Both the position numbers and the translations under genes were made by a program. From the NCBI GenBank assembly GCA_019347595.1, contig JAHWLA010000035.1, positions 1 through 15,372 of the forward strand: 15,372 bases of DNA, read 5' to 3'. Below, piece after piece: positions 1 through 7,065 of this stretch. The notes under the pieces are model-generated. The model had not been told where the DNA came from and did no database searches. It saw only the letters and a program-made list of their open reading frames with translations. Within the stretch, counting starts at the first letter, position 1. Each line of letters begins with the position of its first letter. This stretch comes from Actinomycetota bacterium. Lineage in GTDB: Bacteria; Actinomycetota; Acidimicrobiia; Acidimicrobiales; JAHWLA01.

Positions 1-88
1 GCCGTGCTCGCGTGCGGAGGCGTAGAAGTCGACGTACGAATATCGTATCGCGAAATTCCGCGTGCCGGAGGGTATGCGACGAGAACGC

Positions 89-176
89 CGGGTGTTAGTA
101 CAAAGACTGCGCCAACTGCGACGAAGACGCAGGTCAGGCGGCCGGTTGACTTGACTTGACGCTGGACTAACACCCG
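89..176. repeat. 11-bp inverted repeat (CGGGTGTTAGT / ACTAACACCCG)
   Basis: The word CGGGTGTTAGT at 89-99 recurs as its exact reverse complement at 166-176, leaving 66 bases between the arms. The arms are too far apart for a tight terminator and nothing recognisable lies between them. The repeat could be the ends of a tiny mobile remnant or a chance pairing. Confidence 0.45.
146..160 (+). repeat. Three tandem TTGAC units
   Basis: The five-base unit TTGAC occurs three times head to tail, just inside the right arm of the inverted repeat. TTGAC resembles a -35 box, but no -10 hexamer lies at the usual distance downstream, so a promoter is not supported. Confidence 0.5.
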
Positions 177-338
177 CTGGCCGCTGGTCACCGGGGCGGT
201 GATCGAGTTGAACGAGCCGAACGCCGCGCTCCGCCGAGGCGACGGCGAGCGGTGACGGAGGTCGCTGGCCGCCGGAACCCGGGGCGACGCGGGCCACGGC
301 TGGCGAAGGCGTGCCCACAGCGTGCGACCACCTCGCAG

Positions 339-344
339 TACCTT
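339..344 (+). promoter_or_regulatory. -10 box TACCTT for the antitoxin-like gene (leaderless)
   Basis: TACCTT lies 8-13 bases before the ATG at 352, matching the actinobacterial TANNNT -10 pattern placed so that transcription would begin at or next to the start codon. No Shine-Dalgarno sequence precedes that ATG, which fits a leaderless message. No good -35 box is visible. Confidence 0.45.
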
Positions 345-351
345 CGTACGC

Positions 352-546
352 ATGGCTGACGAGAAGCTCTGGACGGCCGCCGAACTGGAGGCGCTCGCGC
401 CCGAGGAACGTGAGCGCCTCTTCGCTGAGCGTGTCGTCACGGACCTCTCGCAGGTCTCGCCGGAGTTCCTCGCCGAGGTGCGGGCCAAGGGGCGCGCGCT
501 GCTTGAGGAACACGGCGTCATCGCTCGTCAGACCGATGGCGGCTGA
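352..546 (+). CDS. Small antitoxin-like protein (64 aa)
   Basis: This is the first gene of a two-gene module. The product is small, charged and largely helical in appearance (WTAAELEALAPEERERLF, then DLSQVSPEFLAEVRAKGRALLEEHG). It has no signal peptide or membrane segment. I chose the ATG at 352 over the in-frame one at 322 because a TANNNT -10 box lies just upstream and the ten extra residues are not protein-like. Its last 11 bases (ATGGCGGCTGA) also hold the start of the next gene, so the two are probably translationally coupled. Antitoxin-first order, small size and overlap are typical of type II toxin-antitoxin operons, and the sequence resembles short actinobacterial antitoxins paired with ParE-like toxins. 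No ribbon-helix-helix or other DNA-binding motif is obvious, so the assignment rests on context and general resemblance. Confidence 0.6.
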   Translation: MADEKLWTAAELEALAPEERERLFAERVVTDLSQVSPEFLAEVRAKGRALLEEHGVIARQTDGG

Positions 547-838
547 CCGGCGAGTCGTTCGCGTCTCTGCTGGTTTCTTCGATCAACTCGACGCCCTGCT
601 CGGTTCGGAGCGAGGGCCGTCTGGCGAGCCTTCCGCCGCCGACTTCGTCGTGATCGAGCTGCCCGCCGTCGTTGAGCGGTTCGCCACAGGCTTCGACGGT
701 CTGCCGGAGATCGTCAACGGTGCTCCGGCGGGACGGGTGCTGATTGCCGGTGGCCTTCTCGTCCAGGCGTTTGCCGTCTACGGCATCCTCATCACCGACG
801 GCGCGGTCGAACTTGTCGGGATCGCCATCGACAACTGA
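536..838 (+). CDS. RelE/ParE-like toxin candidate (100 aa)
   Basis: The second gene of the module starts at an ATG inside the last codons of the antitoxin-like gene. The layout fits the compact RelE/ParE fold: an N-terminal strand and helix (RRVVRVSAGFFDQLDALL, residues 5-22), a middle helix (LPAVVERFATGFDGLP, 42-57), and C-terminal strands (RVLIAGGLLVQAFAVYGILI, 67-86, then VELVGIAID, 91-99). In that family such proteins are ribosome-dependent mRNA endonucleases or gyrase poisons. I cannot identify catalytic residues with confidence, so the activity is inferred. The gene ends 44 bp from the 3' end of the oppositely oriented tRNA-Ala. A solitary non-toxin small protein pair remains possible. 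Confidence 0.55.
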   Translation: MAADRRVVRVSAGFFDQLDALLGSERGPSGEPSAADFVVIELPAVVERFATGFDGLPEIVNGAPAGRVLIAGGLLVQAFAVYGILITDGAVELVGIAIDN

Positions 839-882
839 CTCGTTGGGCAGGCCGCGACGAACATGCAAGTCAGCGGTGGTTG

Positions 883-955
<73 letters not shown>

Positions 956-967
956 GCGGGAGCGCTC

Positions 968-995
968 AGGTTAGCAGCCGCCCGCCCGGCGTCCA
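968..995 (-). promoter_or_regulatory. Probable promoter of tRNA-Ala
   Basis: On the minus strand, TGGACG (995-990) and TAACCT (973-968) are separated by 16 bases. TAACCT fits the TANNNT -10 pattern and TGGACG matches TTGACA at four of six positions. Transcription would start about six bases before the tRNA 5' end at 955. Confidence 0.4.
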
Positions 996-1109
996 TCCGC
1001 TGACGTTGCAGTTGTGGCCGCCAGGGCGACGACTACTGCAAACCTCGGCGCACCGAACGGCACCGACCTCGCACCCCGCAAGCCCACCGAGCGGCCGCGA
1101 CCCGTCCCC

Positions 1110-1115
1110 TACGAT
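1110..1115 (+). promoter_or_regulatory. -10 box TACGAT of leuS (leaderless)
   Basis: TACGAT sits at -12 to -7 relative to the leuS ATG at 1122, which places the transcription start at the A of the start codon. There is no Shine-Dalgarno sequence and no room for a leader, so a T-box leader like those controlling many Firmicute aminoacyl-tRNA synthetase genes is excluded if this promoter is the one used. No strong -35 is visible. Confidence 0.55.
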
Positions 1116-1121
1116 GCGGGC

Positions 1122-3542
1122 ATGGCAGCGGACGGCTACGACATCCACTCGATCGAGCGGAAGTGGCAGGACCGGTGGGCAGCCGACGGCACCTACGAGG
1201 TAGGCAACGACGACCCCCGGCCGCCGTTCTACGTCCTGTGCATGTACCCGTACCCGAGCGGACCCGCCCACATGGGCCACGTCCGCAACTACACCTTCGG
1301 CGACCTCATCGTCCGTCATCGCACCATGCAGGGCTACGGCGTGCTCAGCCCGATCGGCTTCGACTCCTTCGGCCTGCCCGCCGAGAACGCCGCCATCAAG
1401 ACGGGCGTCCATCCTCGGGTCTTCACCGAGGCCCGCATGGAGGAGCTCAAGTCCTCGCTCAAGGCCATCGGCGCCTCCTACGACTGGCGCCGCGAGATCC
1501 GCAGCCACGACCCGTCCTACATCAAGTGGAACCAGGTCATCTTCACCCGCTTCCTCGAGCGTGGCCTGGCCTACCGGGCCAACGCCCCGGTCAACTGGTG
1601 CCCCGGCTGCCAAACGGTGCTGGCCAACGAGCAGGTCCTAGCCGACGGCACGTGCGAGCGCAGCGGCGACGTCGTCGCCAAGCGCGACCTGGAGCAGTGG
1701 TTCTTCCGCATCACCGACTACGCCGACGAGCTCCTCCACGACCTCGATGCCCTCGAATGGCCCGAGCGCGTCAAGACCATGCAGCGCAACTGGATCGGGC
1801 GTAGCGAGGGCGCCGAGTTCGACTTGGCGGTCGACGGCAACCCCGATCTCAGGATCACCGTCTTCACCACCCGGCCCGACACCAGCTTCGGGATGACGTA
1901 CGCGGTTCTCGCCCCCGAGCACCCGCTGGTCCCGCAGCTCACGACGGCAGAGAACAGAGAAACCGTCGAGGCCTTCGTCGAGCGCGTCGGCAAGGAGAGC
2001 GACATCGAGCGCCTCTCGACCGAGGGCGCCTTGGAGAAGCGAGGCGTCTTCACCGGCACCCATGTGATCAATCCGTTCACCAACCAGCCGGTGCCGGTGT
2101 ACCTGGCCGACTACGTGCTCATGGGCTACGGCACCGGCGCCATCATGGCGGTGCCCGCCGAGGACCAGCGCGACTGGGACTTCGCCACGGCCTACGACCT
2201 GCCCATCGTCCGCACCGTCCAGCCGCCGCCCGACTGGGAGGGCGAGGCGTACACGGGCGACGGCCCCCGCATCAACAGCGAGTGGCTGAACGGCATCACC
2301 GATACGGCGACGGCCAAGGCGAAGGCCATCGAGTGGCTGGAGCAGCAGGGCATCGGCGCCCGCAAGGTCAACTACCGCCTGCGCGACTGGCTGCTGTCCC
2401 GCCAGCGTTTCTGGGGCTGCCCCATCCCCGTCGTCTACTGCCCGACCGACGGCATGGTCCCCGTCCCCGAGGACCAGTTGCCCGTGCTCGCCCCCGACGA
2501 CGTGGAGTTCCGCCCCACCGGCGAGTCGCCGCTGAAGTCGCACGAGGGCTTCCTGCACACCACCTGCCCCGCCTGCGGCGGCCCCGCCCAGCGCGAGACC
2601 GACACAATGGACACGTTCGTCGACTCGTCCTGGTACTTCCTGCGCTTCTGCGACCCGTGGTCCGACGACCAGCCGTTCTCGCTGGAGGCGGCGGCCCGCT
2701 GGATGCCCGTCGACCAGTACATCGGCGGCGTCGAGCACGCCATCCTCCACCTGATGTACGCCCGCTTCTACACCAAGGCCCTGGCCGACATCGGACTCGC
2801 CCCGCCCGACGTGCACGAGCCGTTCAAGCGCCTGTTCACCCAGGGCATGATCCGCCTCGACGGGGCCAAGATGTCGAAATCGAAGGGCAACCTCGTCGCA
2901 CCCGAGGAGATCGTCGACCAGTACGGCGCCGACGCCCTGCGCCTGGCCCACCTCTTCGTGGGGCCGCCCGCCGACGACGTCGACTGGGAGACCGTCGCGA
3001 TCGAGGGCACCTACCGCTTCGTCAAGCGGGTGTGGCGCCTCGCCGTCCCCGACTCCGACGTGCCCAAGGCGGACGGCGAGGCCGCCATCGAGGTGACCCG
3101 GGCCACCCACCGCCTGATCAACCGCATCAGCGACGACTTCGACCGCTGGTCCTACAACACCGCGGTGGCCGCCTGCATGGAGTTCGTCAACCTCCTCATG
3201 AAGGAAGGCACCACCGACGAGGCCGTCGACACGCTGCTCCTCCTCATGGCGCCCATGGCCCCCCACGTCACCGCCGAGCTCTGGGAACGCCGCCATGGCA
3301 CCCACGTGCACGAGCAGTTGTGGCCAGAGGCCGACCCCGACCTGGCCGCCCTCCAGACGGTGACGATGATCGTGCAGGTCAACGGGAAGGTGCGCGACCG
3401 CATCGACGTCGACCCCGGCCTCGGCGAGGAGGAGGCGACCGCCCTGGCGCTGGCCTCGCCGCGGGTGCAGGAGCTGCTCGGCGGCGGGCAACCGACCAAG
3501 GTCGTGGCCCGTCCTCCCAAGCTGGTCAACCTCGTCGTCTGA
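1122..3542 (+). CDS. leuS: Leucyl-tRNA synthetase
   Basis: This class Ia enzyme charges tRNA-Leu with leucine in the cytoplasm. The product is 806 aa, normal for a bacterial LeuRS. Signatures in order: PYPSG...HMGH (HIGH motif, residues 50-53); a cysteine pair in NWCPGC; WIGRSEG before the inserted editing domain; TTRPDT (249-254) and DQRDWDFA (about 348-355) of the CP1 proofreading domain, whose aspartate is the conserved editing residue; CPACGG; and KMSKS (583-587). The C-terminal anticodon-binding region and LeuRS tail (VNGKVRDRI) follow. The frame is open further upstream, to an ATG at 1014, but the extra residues are not LeuRS-like. The ATG at 1122 gives the usual N-terminus (YDIHSIERKWQDRW) and lies just after a -10 box. 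It is followed after 60 bp by an unrelated ligase gene on the same strand. Confidence 0.98.
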   Translation: MAADGYDIHSIERKWQDRWAADGTYEVGNDDPRPPFYVLCMYPYPSGPAHMGHVRNYTFGDLIVRHRTMQGYGVLSPIGFDSFGLPAENAAIKTGVHPRVFTEARMEELKSSLKAIGASYDWRREIRSHDPSYIKWNQVIFTRFLERGLAYRANAPVNWCPGCQTVLANEQVLADGTCERSGDVVAKRDLEQWFFRITDYADELLHDLDALEWPERVKTMQRNWIGRSEGAEFDLAVDGNPDLRITVFTTRPDTSFGMTYAVLAPEHPLVPQLTTAENRETVEAFVERVGKESDIERLSTEGALEKRGVFTGTHVINPFTNQPVPVYLADYVLMGYGTGAIMAVPAEDQRDWDFATAYDLPIVRTVQPPPDWEGEAYTGDGPRINSEWLNGITDTATAKAKAIEWLEQQGIGARKVNYRLRDWLLSRQRFWGCPIPVVYCPTDGMVPVPEDQLPVLAPDDVEFRPTGESPLKSHEGFLHTTCPACGGPAQRETDTMDTFVDSSWYFLRFCDPWSDDQPFSLEAAARWMPVDQYIGGVEHAILHLMYARFYTKALADIGLAPPDVHEPFKRLFTQGMIRLDGAKMSKSKGNLVAPEEIVDQYGADALRLAHLFVGPPADDVDWETVAIEGTYRFVKRVWRLAVPDSDVPKADGEAAIEVTRATHRLINRISDDFDRWSYNTAVAACMEFVNLLMKEGTTDEAVDTLLLLMAPMAPHVTAELWERRHGTHVHEQLWPEADPDLAALQTVTMIVQVNGKVRDRIDVDPGLGEEEATALALASPRVQELLGGGQPTKVVARPPKLVNLVV

Positions 3543-3602
3543 GGGTAAGAAATCCCGGTACCGAGCGGTAACCAACCCGGCCCACGACGAGTCCGAGGTC
3601 AC

Positions 3603-5252
3603 ATGACCACACTCTGTTCGCGCATCGAGCGCGCCACCGAACGCGGCGGAAGCATCACCTTCGTGGGCAGCGACCCGGTGCAGCGAGTGACTTGGGCACA
3701 GCTCCACGAGGAGGCACGCGCCGCCGCCGCCGCCCTCCAGGCTCGCGGGATCACGAGCGGCTCGCACGTCGCCCTGCTCGGCCCCACCACCCGCAGCCTG
3801 GTCACCGCCATCCAGGCCACCTGGCTGGCAGGTGCCACGGTCGTGGTCCTGCCCCTGCCCATGCGCCTTGGCTCCCTGGACGAGTTCGTCCTCCAGACCC
3901 GGCTGCGCATCCACGGCGCCGACGCCGACATCGTCCTGGTCGACGGCGACCTGGCCGCCTTCATCGAGCCGCTCCCGGGCGACCCGCCCCTCGTCCTCCT
4001 GAGCGACGTGGTGGGCGCCGCCGACCCGGCCGACTACAAGCGCCCCGACATCTCGCCCGACGACCTGGCGATCCTCCAGTTCACCAGCGGCTCCACGGCC
4101 GACCCCAAGGGCGTCATGCTCCCGCACCGGGTTGTCGTGGCGAACCTCGACGCCGTCGCCGAGGCGGCCGAGCTCGACCCGGCCGACGACGTGCTCGTGT
4201 CGTGGCTCCCGCTGTACCACGACATGGGCCTCGTCGGCTGCCTGATCCTGACGATGTTCAGCGGCACCGACCTGGTGCTGGGCGCGCCGCAGGACTTCAT
4301 GGCCGCGCCCGCCCGGTGGATGGAGTGGATGAGCGAGTACAAGGCCACCGCCACCGCGGGCCCCAACTTCTCCTACGCCTTGGCGGCTCGCGCCCTGCGC
4401 CGCCTCGACGGGCTCGACCTGTCGCGCTGGCGGGTCGCTCTCAACGGCGCCGAGCCGGTCGATCCCGACACCATGGACGCCTTCTGCGAGGCCGCCGAGC
4501 GCCACGGCTTCGACCGGCGCGCCGCCTTCCCGGCGTTCGGCATGGCGGAGGTCGCCATCGGCGGCGCCTTCCCGAAGCCGGGCAGCGGCGTGCGCATGGA
4601 CGTCGTCGACAAGGTGGCGCTGGAGAGCGAGCGCTACGCGGCGCCGGTCGACCCGTCGGCGACCGAGGGCGCCCGCAGGCTGGCCCGGCTGGGCCGCCCC
4701 GTTCCCGGTCTCGACTTCCGCATCTGCGACCCCGCCACCGGCGAGGAGCTGCGCGAGCGCGAGGTCGGCGAGCTGGAAATCCGCGGCACGTCGGTCACCC
4801 CCGGCTACTACAAGCGCCCGGACGCCACCGACGCCGCGTTCCACGACGGCTGGTTGCGAACCGGCGACCTCGGCTACCTCGTCGACGGCGAGCTGGTCGT
4901 GTGCGGTCGCATCAAGGACATGATCATCGTGGGCGGCCGCAACGTCTTCCCCGAGGACGTGGAGCGAGCGGTCGGCGGCGTCGACGGCGTCCGCACGGGC
5001 AACGTGATCGCCTTCGGCGTCGACGGGCGCAAGGGCCGCGAGGCGCTCGTGGTGGTGGCCGAGACCAAGCAGCCGGACGGCGCCGACGTCATCCGCGATG
5101 CGGTCGCCTCGCGTGTGCGCGACGCCATCGGGCTGCCCGCGGGCGACATCGTGCTGGTGGCGCCGGGCACGCTGCCCAAGACGTCGTCGGGCAAGCTCCA
5201 GCGATCGCTGTGCCGCGAGCGCTATCTGGAGAACGCACTCCGCACCGCGTAG
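3603..5252 (+). CDS. Fatty-acyl-AMP ligase / acyl-CoA synthetase-like enzyme (FadD family)
   Basis: This ANL-superfamily adenylating enzyme (549 aa) activates a carboxylic acid, probably a fatty acid, as the acyl-adenylate. Core motifs are intact: the P-loop FTSGSTADPKG (from residue 160), WLPLYHDMGL (from 201), NGAEPV (from 281), FGMAEVAIG, WLRTGDLGYL (from 417), the hinge GRIKDMIIVGGRN, and PKTSSGK with the adenylation lysine at about 531. WLPLYHDMGL and GRIKD are typical of fatty-acyl-AMP ligases, which pass acyl groups to carrier proteins rather than CoA. The FAAL-specific insertion cannot be verified by eye, so a CoA ligase is possible. No polyketide synthase, peptide synthetase or acyl carrier protein gene is nearby. 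The start has GAGG at 3595-3598, four bases upstream. It may be co-transcribed with leuS (60-bp gap), and it ends at a palindrome shared with the convergent gene. Confidence 0.85.
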   Translation: MTTLCSRIERATERGGSITFVGSDPVQRVTWAQLHEEARAAAAALQARGITSGSHVALLGPTTRSLVTAIQATWLAGATVVVLPLPMRLGSLDEFVLQTRLRIHGADADIVLVDGDLAAFIEPLPGDPPLVLLSDVVGAADPADYKRPDISPDDLAILQFTSGSTADPKGVMLPHRVVVANLDAVAEAAELDPADDVLVSWLPLYHDMGLVGCLILTMFSGTDLVLGAPQDFMAAPARWMEWMSEYKATATAGPNFSYALAARALRRLDGLDLSRWRVALNGAEPVDPDTMDAFCEAAERHGFDRRAAFPAFGMAEVAIGGAFPKPGSGVRMDVVDKVALESERYAAPVDPSATEGARRLARLGRPVPGLDFRICDPATGEELREREVGELEIRGTSVTPGYYKRPDATDAAFHDGWLRTGDLGYLVDGELVVCGRIKDMIIVGGRNVFPEDVERAVGGVDGVRTGNVIAFGVDGRKGREALVVVAETKQPDGADVIRDAVASRVRDAIGLPAGDIVLVAPGTLPKTSSGKLQRSLCRERYLENALRTA

Positions 5253-5265
5253 CCGGGAACCGCTT

Positions 5266-5317
5266 CGTTCTGGTCCCCGGATCGCGCGCTATAGCGCGCG
5301 ATCCGGGGACCAGAACG
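5266..5317. terminator. Perfect 52-bp palindrome, probable bidirectional terminator
   Basis: Bases 5266-5291 (CGTTCTGGTCCCCGGATCGC...) are the exact reverse complement of 5292-5317, with no unpaired loop bases at the centre (CGCTA/TAGCG). It lies 13 bp after the ligase stop and 25 bp beyond the stop of the convergent EAL gene. There is no T-tract on either side, so if it terminates transcription it would be of the U-less type described in actinobacteria. It could also be an intergenic palindromic repeat element or a protein-binding site. Confidence 0.75.
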
Positions 5318-5342
5318 GCGGGCGGCGGCGGTCACGCGGCGG

Positions 5343-6977
5343 TCAGGCGGCGTAGTCGGGGTCGGGGTCGGGCGCGGGGGCGGGGTGGCCGAACAGGAAG
5401 CCTTGGCCCAGATCGACCGCCAGCTCGCGCAGCACCTCCAGCTCGGGCTCGGTCTCCACCCCTTCGGCGATGAGGACGCATCCCGTCGTGCGAGCGAAGT
5501 GCCCGAGGCCGGCGACCAGCGCCTGGCGGGCGGGGTCGTTGTGGATGCCGCTCACCCACGTGTGGTCGAGCTTCACGAACGTGGGCTGCAAGGCGAGCAC
5601 ATGGCGCAGGCTGGCGAACCCGGAGCCGGCGTCGTCGACGCTGAGGCGGACGTTGTCACCCAGCCGGTCGATGGCGCGGCGCAACACGCGGTAGTCGTCG
5701 ATGCGATCGTGCTCGGTGAGCTCGAGCACCAGGGGCCGGCGAGCCACGTCGACGGCCTCCTCCAGCACGCCGGGCGCCAGCACGAGCAGGGGCGACACGT
5801 TCACGCTGAGCCACGCGGTGCGGGGCAGGGCGGGGGCGGCGTCGAGAGCGGCCAGCAGGGTGGCGGCCTCGAGTTCGACGCCCCGGTCGAGCGCGCTGGC
5901 CTCGGCGAAACGGTCGTCGGGCGGGGTGCCGTCGTGGAACCGCGTCAGCGCCTCGAAGCCGATGATGCGGGCGCCCCGCAGCTCGACGATGGGCTGGAAG
6001 ACCGGCGAGAACGCCCGAGAGCGAAGGACGTCCTCGAGCTGCGAGCGGCGCTGGTGGCGCTCGCCGTGGTGGAGCAGCGACGGCGCCAGCAACCCGGCCG
6101 TGATGGCGGCGAAGTCGATGGCGGCCGACAGCGCCGCCCCCGCCTCTTCGCCGAGGCTCGACGTCGGGGAGGCGGCCAGCGCCAGGACGCCCAGCGTCTG
6201 GCCATCGCCCCGCATGGGAGCACAGGCGACGACCTCTCGACGGCTCGGCGGCCGCAGCGCCCGCCCGCTCTCCTCGTGTTCGATCCACGGCCCTCGCTCG
6301 GCGCGGGTCTCCAGGTAGTGCGCGACATCGCGTGCCAGTGGGCGGCCCGCCTCCATGTCCCACGCCGTGAGGTTCTGCACGGCGATCGGCACCGCCAGCC
6401 CGCCGGGGGCGAACACGACCACCGCTGCCCCTGCCAGCCCTCGCAGCGTCCGCAGCTCGGTGCAGACGATCTCCGCCGTCCCCTCCGGCGTCGCTTCCGG
6501 GTTGACCCGGCACAGCGCGCCGGCGATGGCGGCGCGCTCGCGCAACTGCCGCTCGAGCGCCTCGGCCCACGCCTGCTGCCCGCGGAGCTGGGCGCGCACG
6601 CGGGCGACCAGCTCGTCGGGGTGGAACGGCTTGACGACGTAGTCGTCGGCTCCCGCTTGCAGGCCGCGGACGCGGTCGGCAACCTCCTCGTCGCCCGTCA
6701 CCAGGATGACGGGGAGCGTGCGCGTCTCGGGCCGGGCGCGGAGGGCGACAAGCGTCTCGAGCCCCGTCATGTCCGGCATGCGGTTGTCGAGGAGGACGGC
6801 GGCGAAGCGTTGGTGGCGCAGCAGGTCGAGGGCTTGCGCGCCGCTTGCCGCCTCCACGGTGCGGATGCCCGCGAGGTTGAGAGCGGCCGCCAGCAACTGG
6901 CGCATCGACCGCTCGTCGTCGACGATCAGGACCGGGTCCCGGTCGTCTCCCCTCCCCGTGAGGTTCGCTTCCGCCAC
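5343..6977 (-). CDS. REC-GAF-like-EAL response regulator, c-di-GMP phosphodiesterase
   Basis: This 544-aa response regulator has an EAL output. The REC domain (about residues 15-130) has acidic DDE at 20-22, phospho-acceptor D64 in LLDNRMP, T94 and K116 in VVKPF. A middle region (about 135-295) looks like a GAF sensor. The EAL domain (about 310-540) keeps the hydrolysis set: FEAL, SVNVS, LELTE, DDAGSG (usually DDFGTG), VKLD, AEGVET and QGFLFGHP. It therefore probably cleaves c-di-GMP to pGpG, gated by phosphorylation. There is no GGDEF domain and no kinase beside it. I chose the GTG at 6977 because GAGG lies six bases upstream and a sigma28-like promoter covers the alternative GTG at 7031. 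Starting at 7031 would add 18 residues. Confidence 0.9.
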   Translation of the reverse strand: MAEANLTGRGDDRDPVLIVDDERSMRQLLAAALNLAGIRTVEAASGAQALDLLRHQRFAAVLLDNRMPDMTGLETLVALRARPETRTLPVILVTGDEEVADRVRGLQAGADDYVVKPFHPDELVARVRAQLRGQQAWAEALERQLRERAAIAGALCRVNPEATPEGTAEIVCTELRTLRGLAGAAVVVFAPGGLAVPIAVQNLTAWDMEAGRPLARDVAHYLETRAERGPWIEHEESGRALRPPSRREVVACAPMRGDGQTLGVLALAASPTSSLGEEAGAALSAAIDFAAITAGLLAPSLLHHGERHQRRSQLEDVLRSRAFSPVFQPIVELRGARIIGFEALTRFHDGTPPDDRFAEASALDRGVELEAATLLAALDAAPALPRTAWLSVNVSPLLVLAPGVLEEAVDVARRPLVLELTEHDRIDDYRVLRRAIDRLGDNVRLSVDDAGSGFASLRHVLALQPTFVKLDHTWVSGIHNDPARQALVAGLGHFARTTGCVLIAEGVETEPELEVLRELAVDLGQGFLFGHPAPAPDPDPDYAA

Positions 6978-6983
6978 GCCGTG

Positions 6984-6987
6984 CCTC
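6984..6987 (-). promoter_or_regulatory. Ribosome binding site deciding the EAL gene start
   Basis: On the minus strand the sequence reads CCGAGGCACGGC then GTG at 6977. The GAGG core is six bases from the GTG. The upstream GTG at 7031 has no comparable site, which supports the shorter protein. Confidence 0.55.
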
Positions 6988-7021
6988 GGATCAAAGGAGT
7001 GCGTACGACTCCCTCCGCCGT

Positions 7022-7049
7022 TTGTCGGCACGGAAGTTAATGAGCTTTA
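7022..7049 (-). promoter_or_regulatory. Sigma28 (FliA/WhiG)-like promoter of the EAL gene
   Basis: On the minus strand TAAAGCTC (from 7049) is followed by GCCGACAA (7029-7022). The enterobacterial sigma28 consensus, as also used by Streptomyces WhiG, is TAAA-N15-GCCGATAA. Here TAAA is exact, the -10 matches at seven of eight positions, and the spacer is 16, one base longer. Transcription would start near 7015, leaving a leader that contains the GAGG site and the GTG at 6977. The surrounding 7032-7065 is unusually AT-rich for this window. A sigma28 link is plausible for a c-di-GMP enzyme, because this sigma class controls motility or development. Confidence 0.5.
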
Positions 7050-7065
7050 GCCCGAATTTTGTGAA

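Larger units (their letters stand above)
1..338. other. Left-edge region without a confident gene
   Basis: I see no open frame with convincing coding character here. Codons 1-159 on the + strand are open but end in TGA at 157-159. The same frame reopens at 160-255 and gives a protein-like stretch (VTGAVIELNEPNAAL) with no start. On the minus strand, the frame covering roughly positions 1-60 reads a plausible stretch (RYSYVDFYASAREHG) running off the left edge, again without a clear start. The first 170 bases are visibly less GC-rich than the rest of the window. These look like gene remnants or one partial gene cut by the window edge. Confidence 0.4.

Noticed and set aside
1..350. Second copy of the tRNA-Ala 3' end as an attachment site
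   Set aside because: No stretch matching the T-arm and acceptor end is present in this part of the window; a copy further left cannot be excluded.
956..1121. T-box or leader-peptide control of leuS
   Set aside because: The -10 box lies directly before the ATG and no T-box-like bulge or antiterminator sequence is seen.
1638..4844. A 1068-codon open frame on the minus strand opposite leuS and the ligase
   Set aside because: It is the antisense shadow of two well-supported genes in high-GC DNA; its Gly/Ala/Val/Asp/His-rich composition has no domain pattern.
7029..7031. GTG at 7031 as start of the EAL gene
   Set aside because: It lies inside the probable sigma28-like promoter and has no ribosome site; the GTG at 6977 has GAGG six bases upstream.
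5385..7040. 551-codon plus-strand frame opposite the REC-GAF-EAL gene
   Set aside because: The opposite strand encodes intact REC and EAL motifs; this frame has no recognisable domain.
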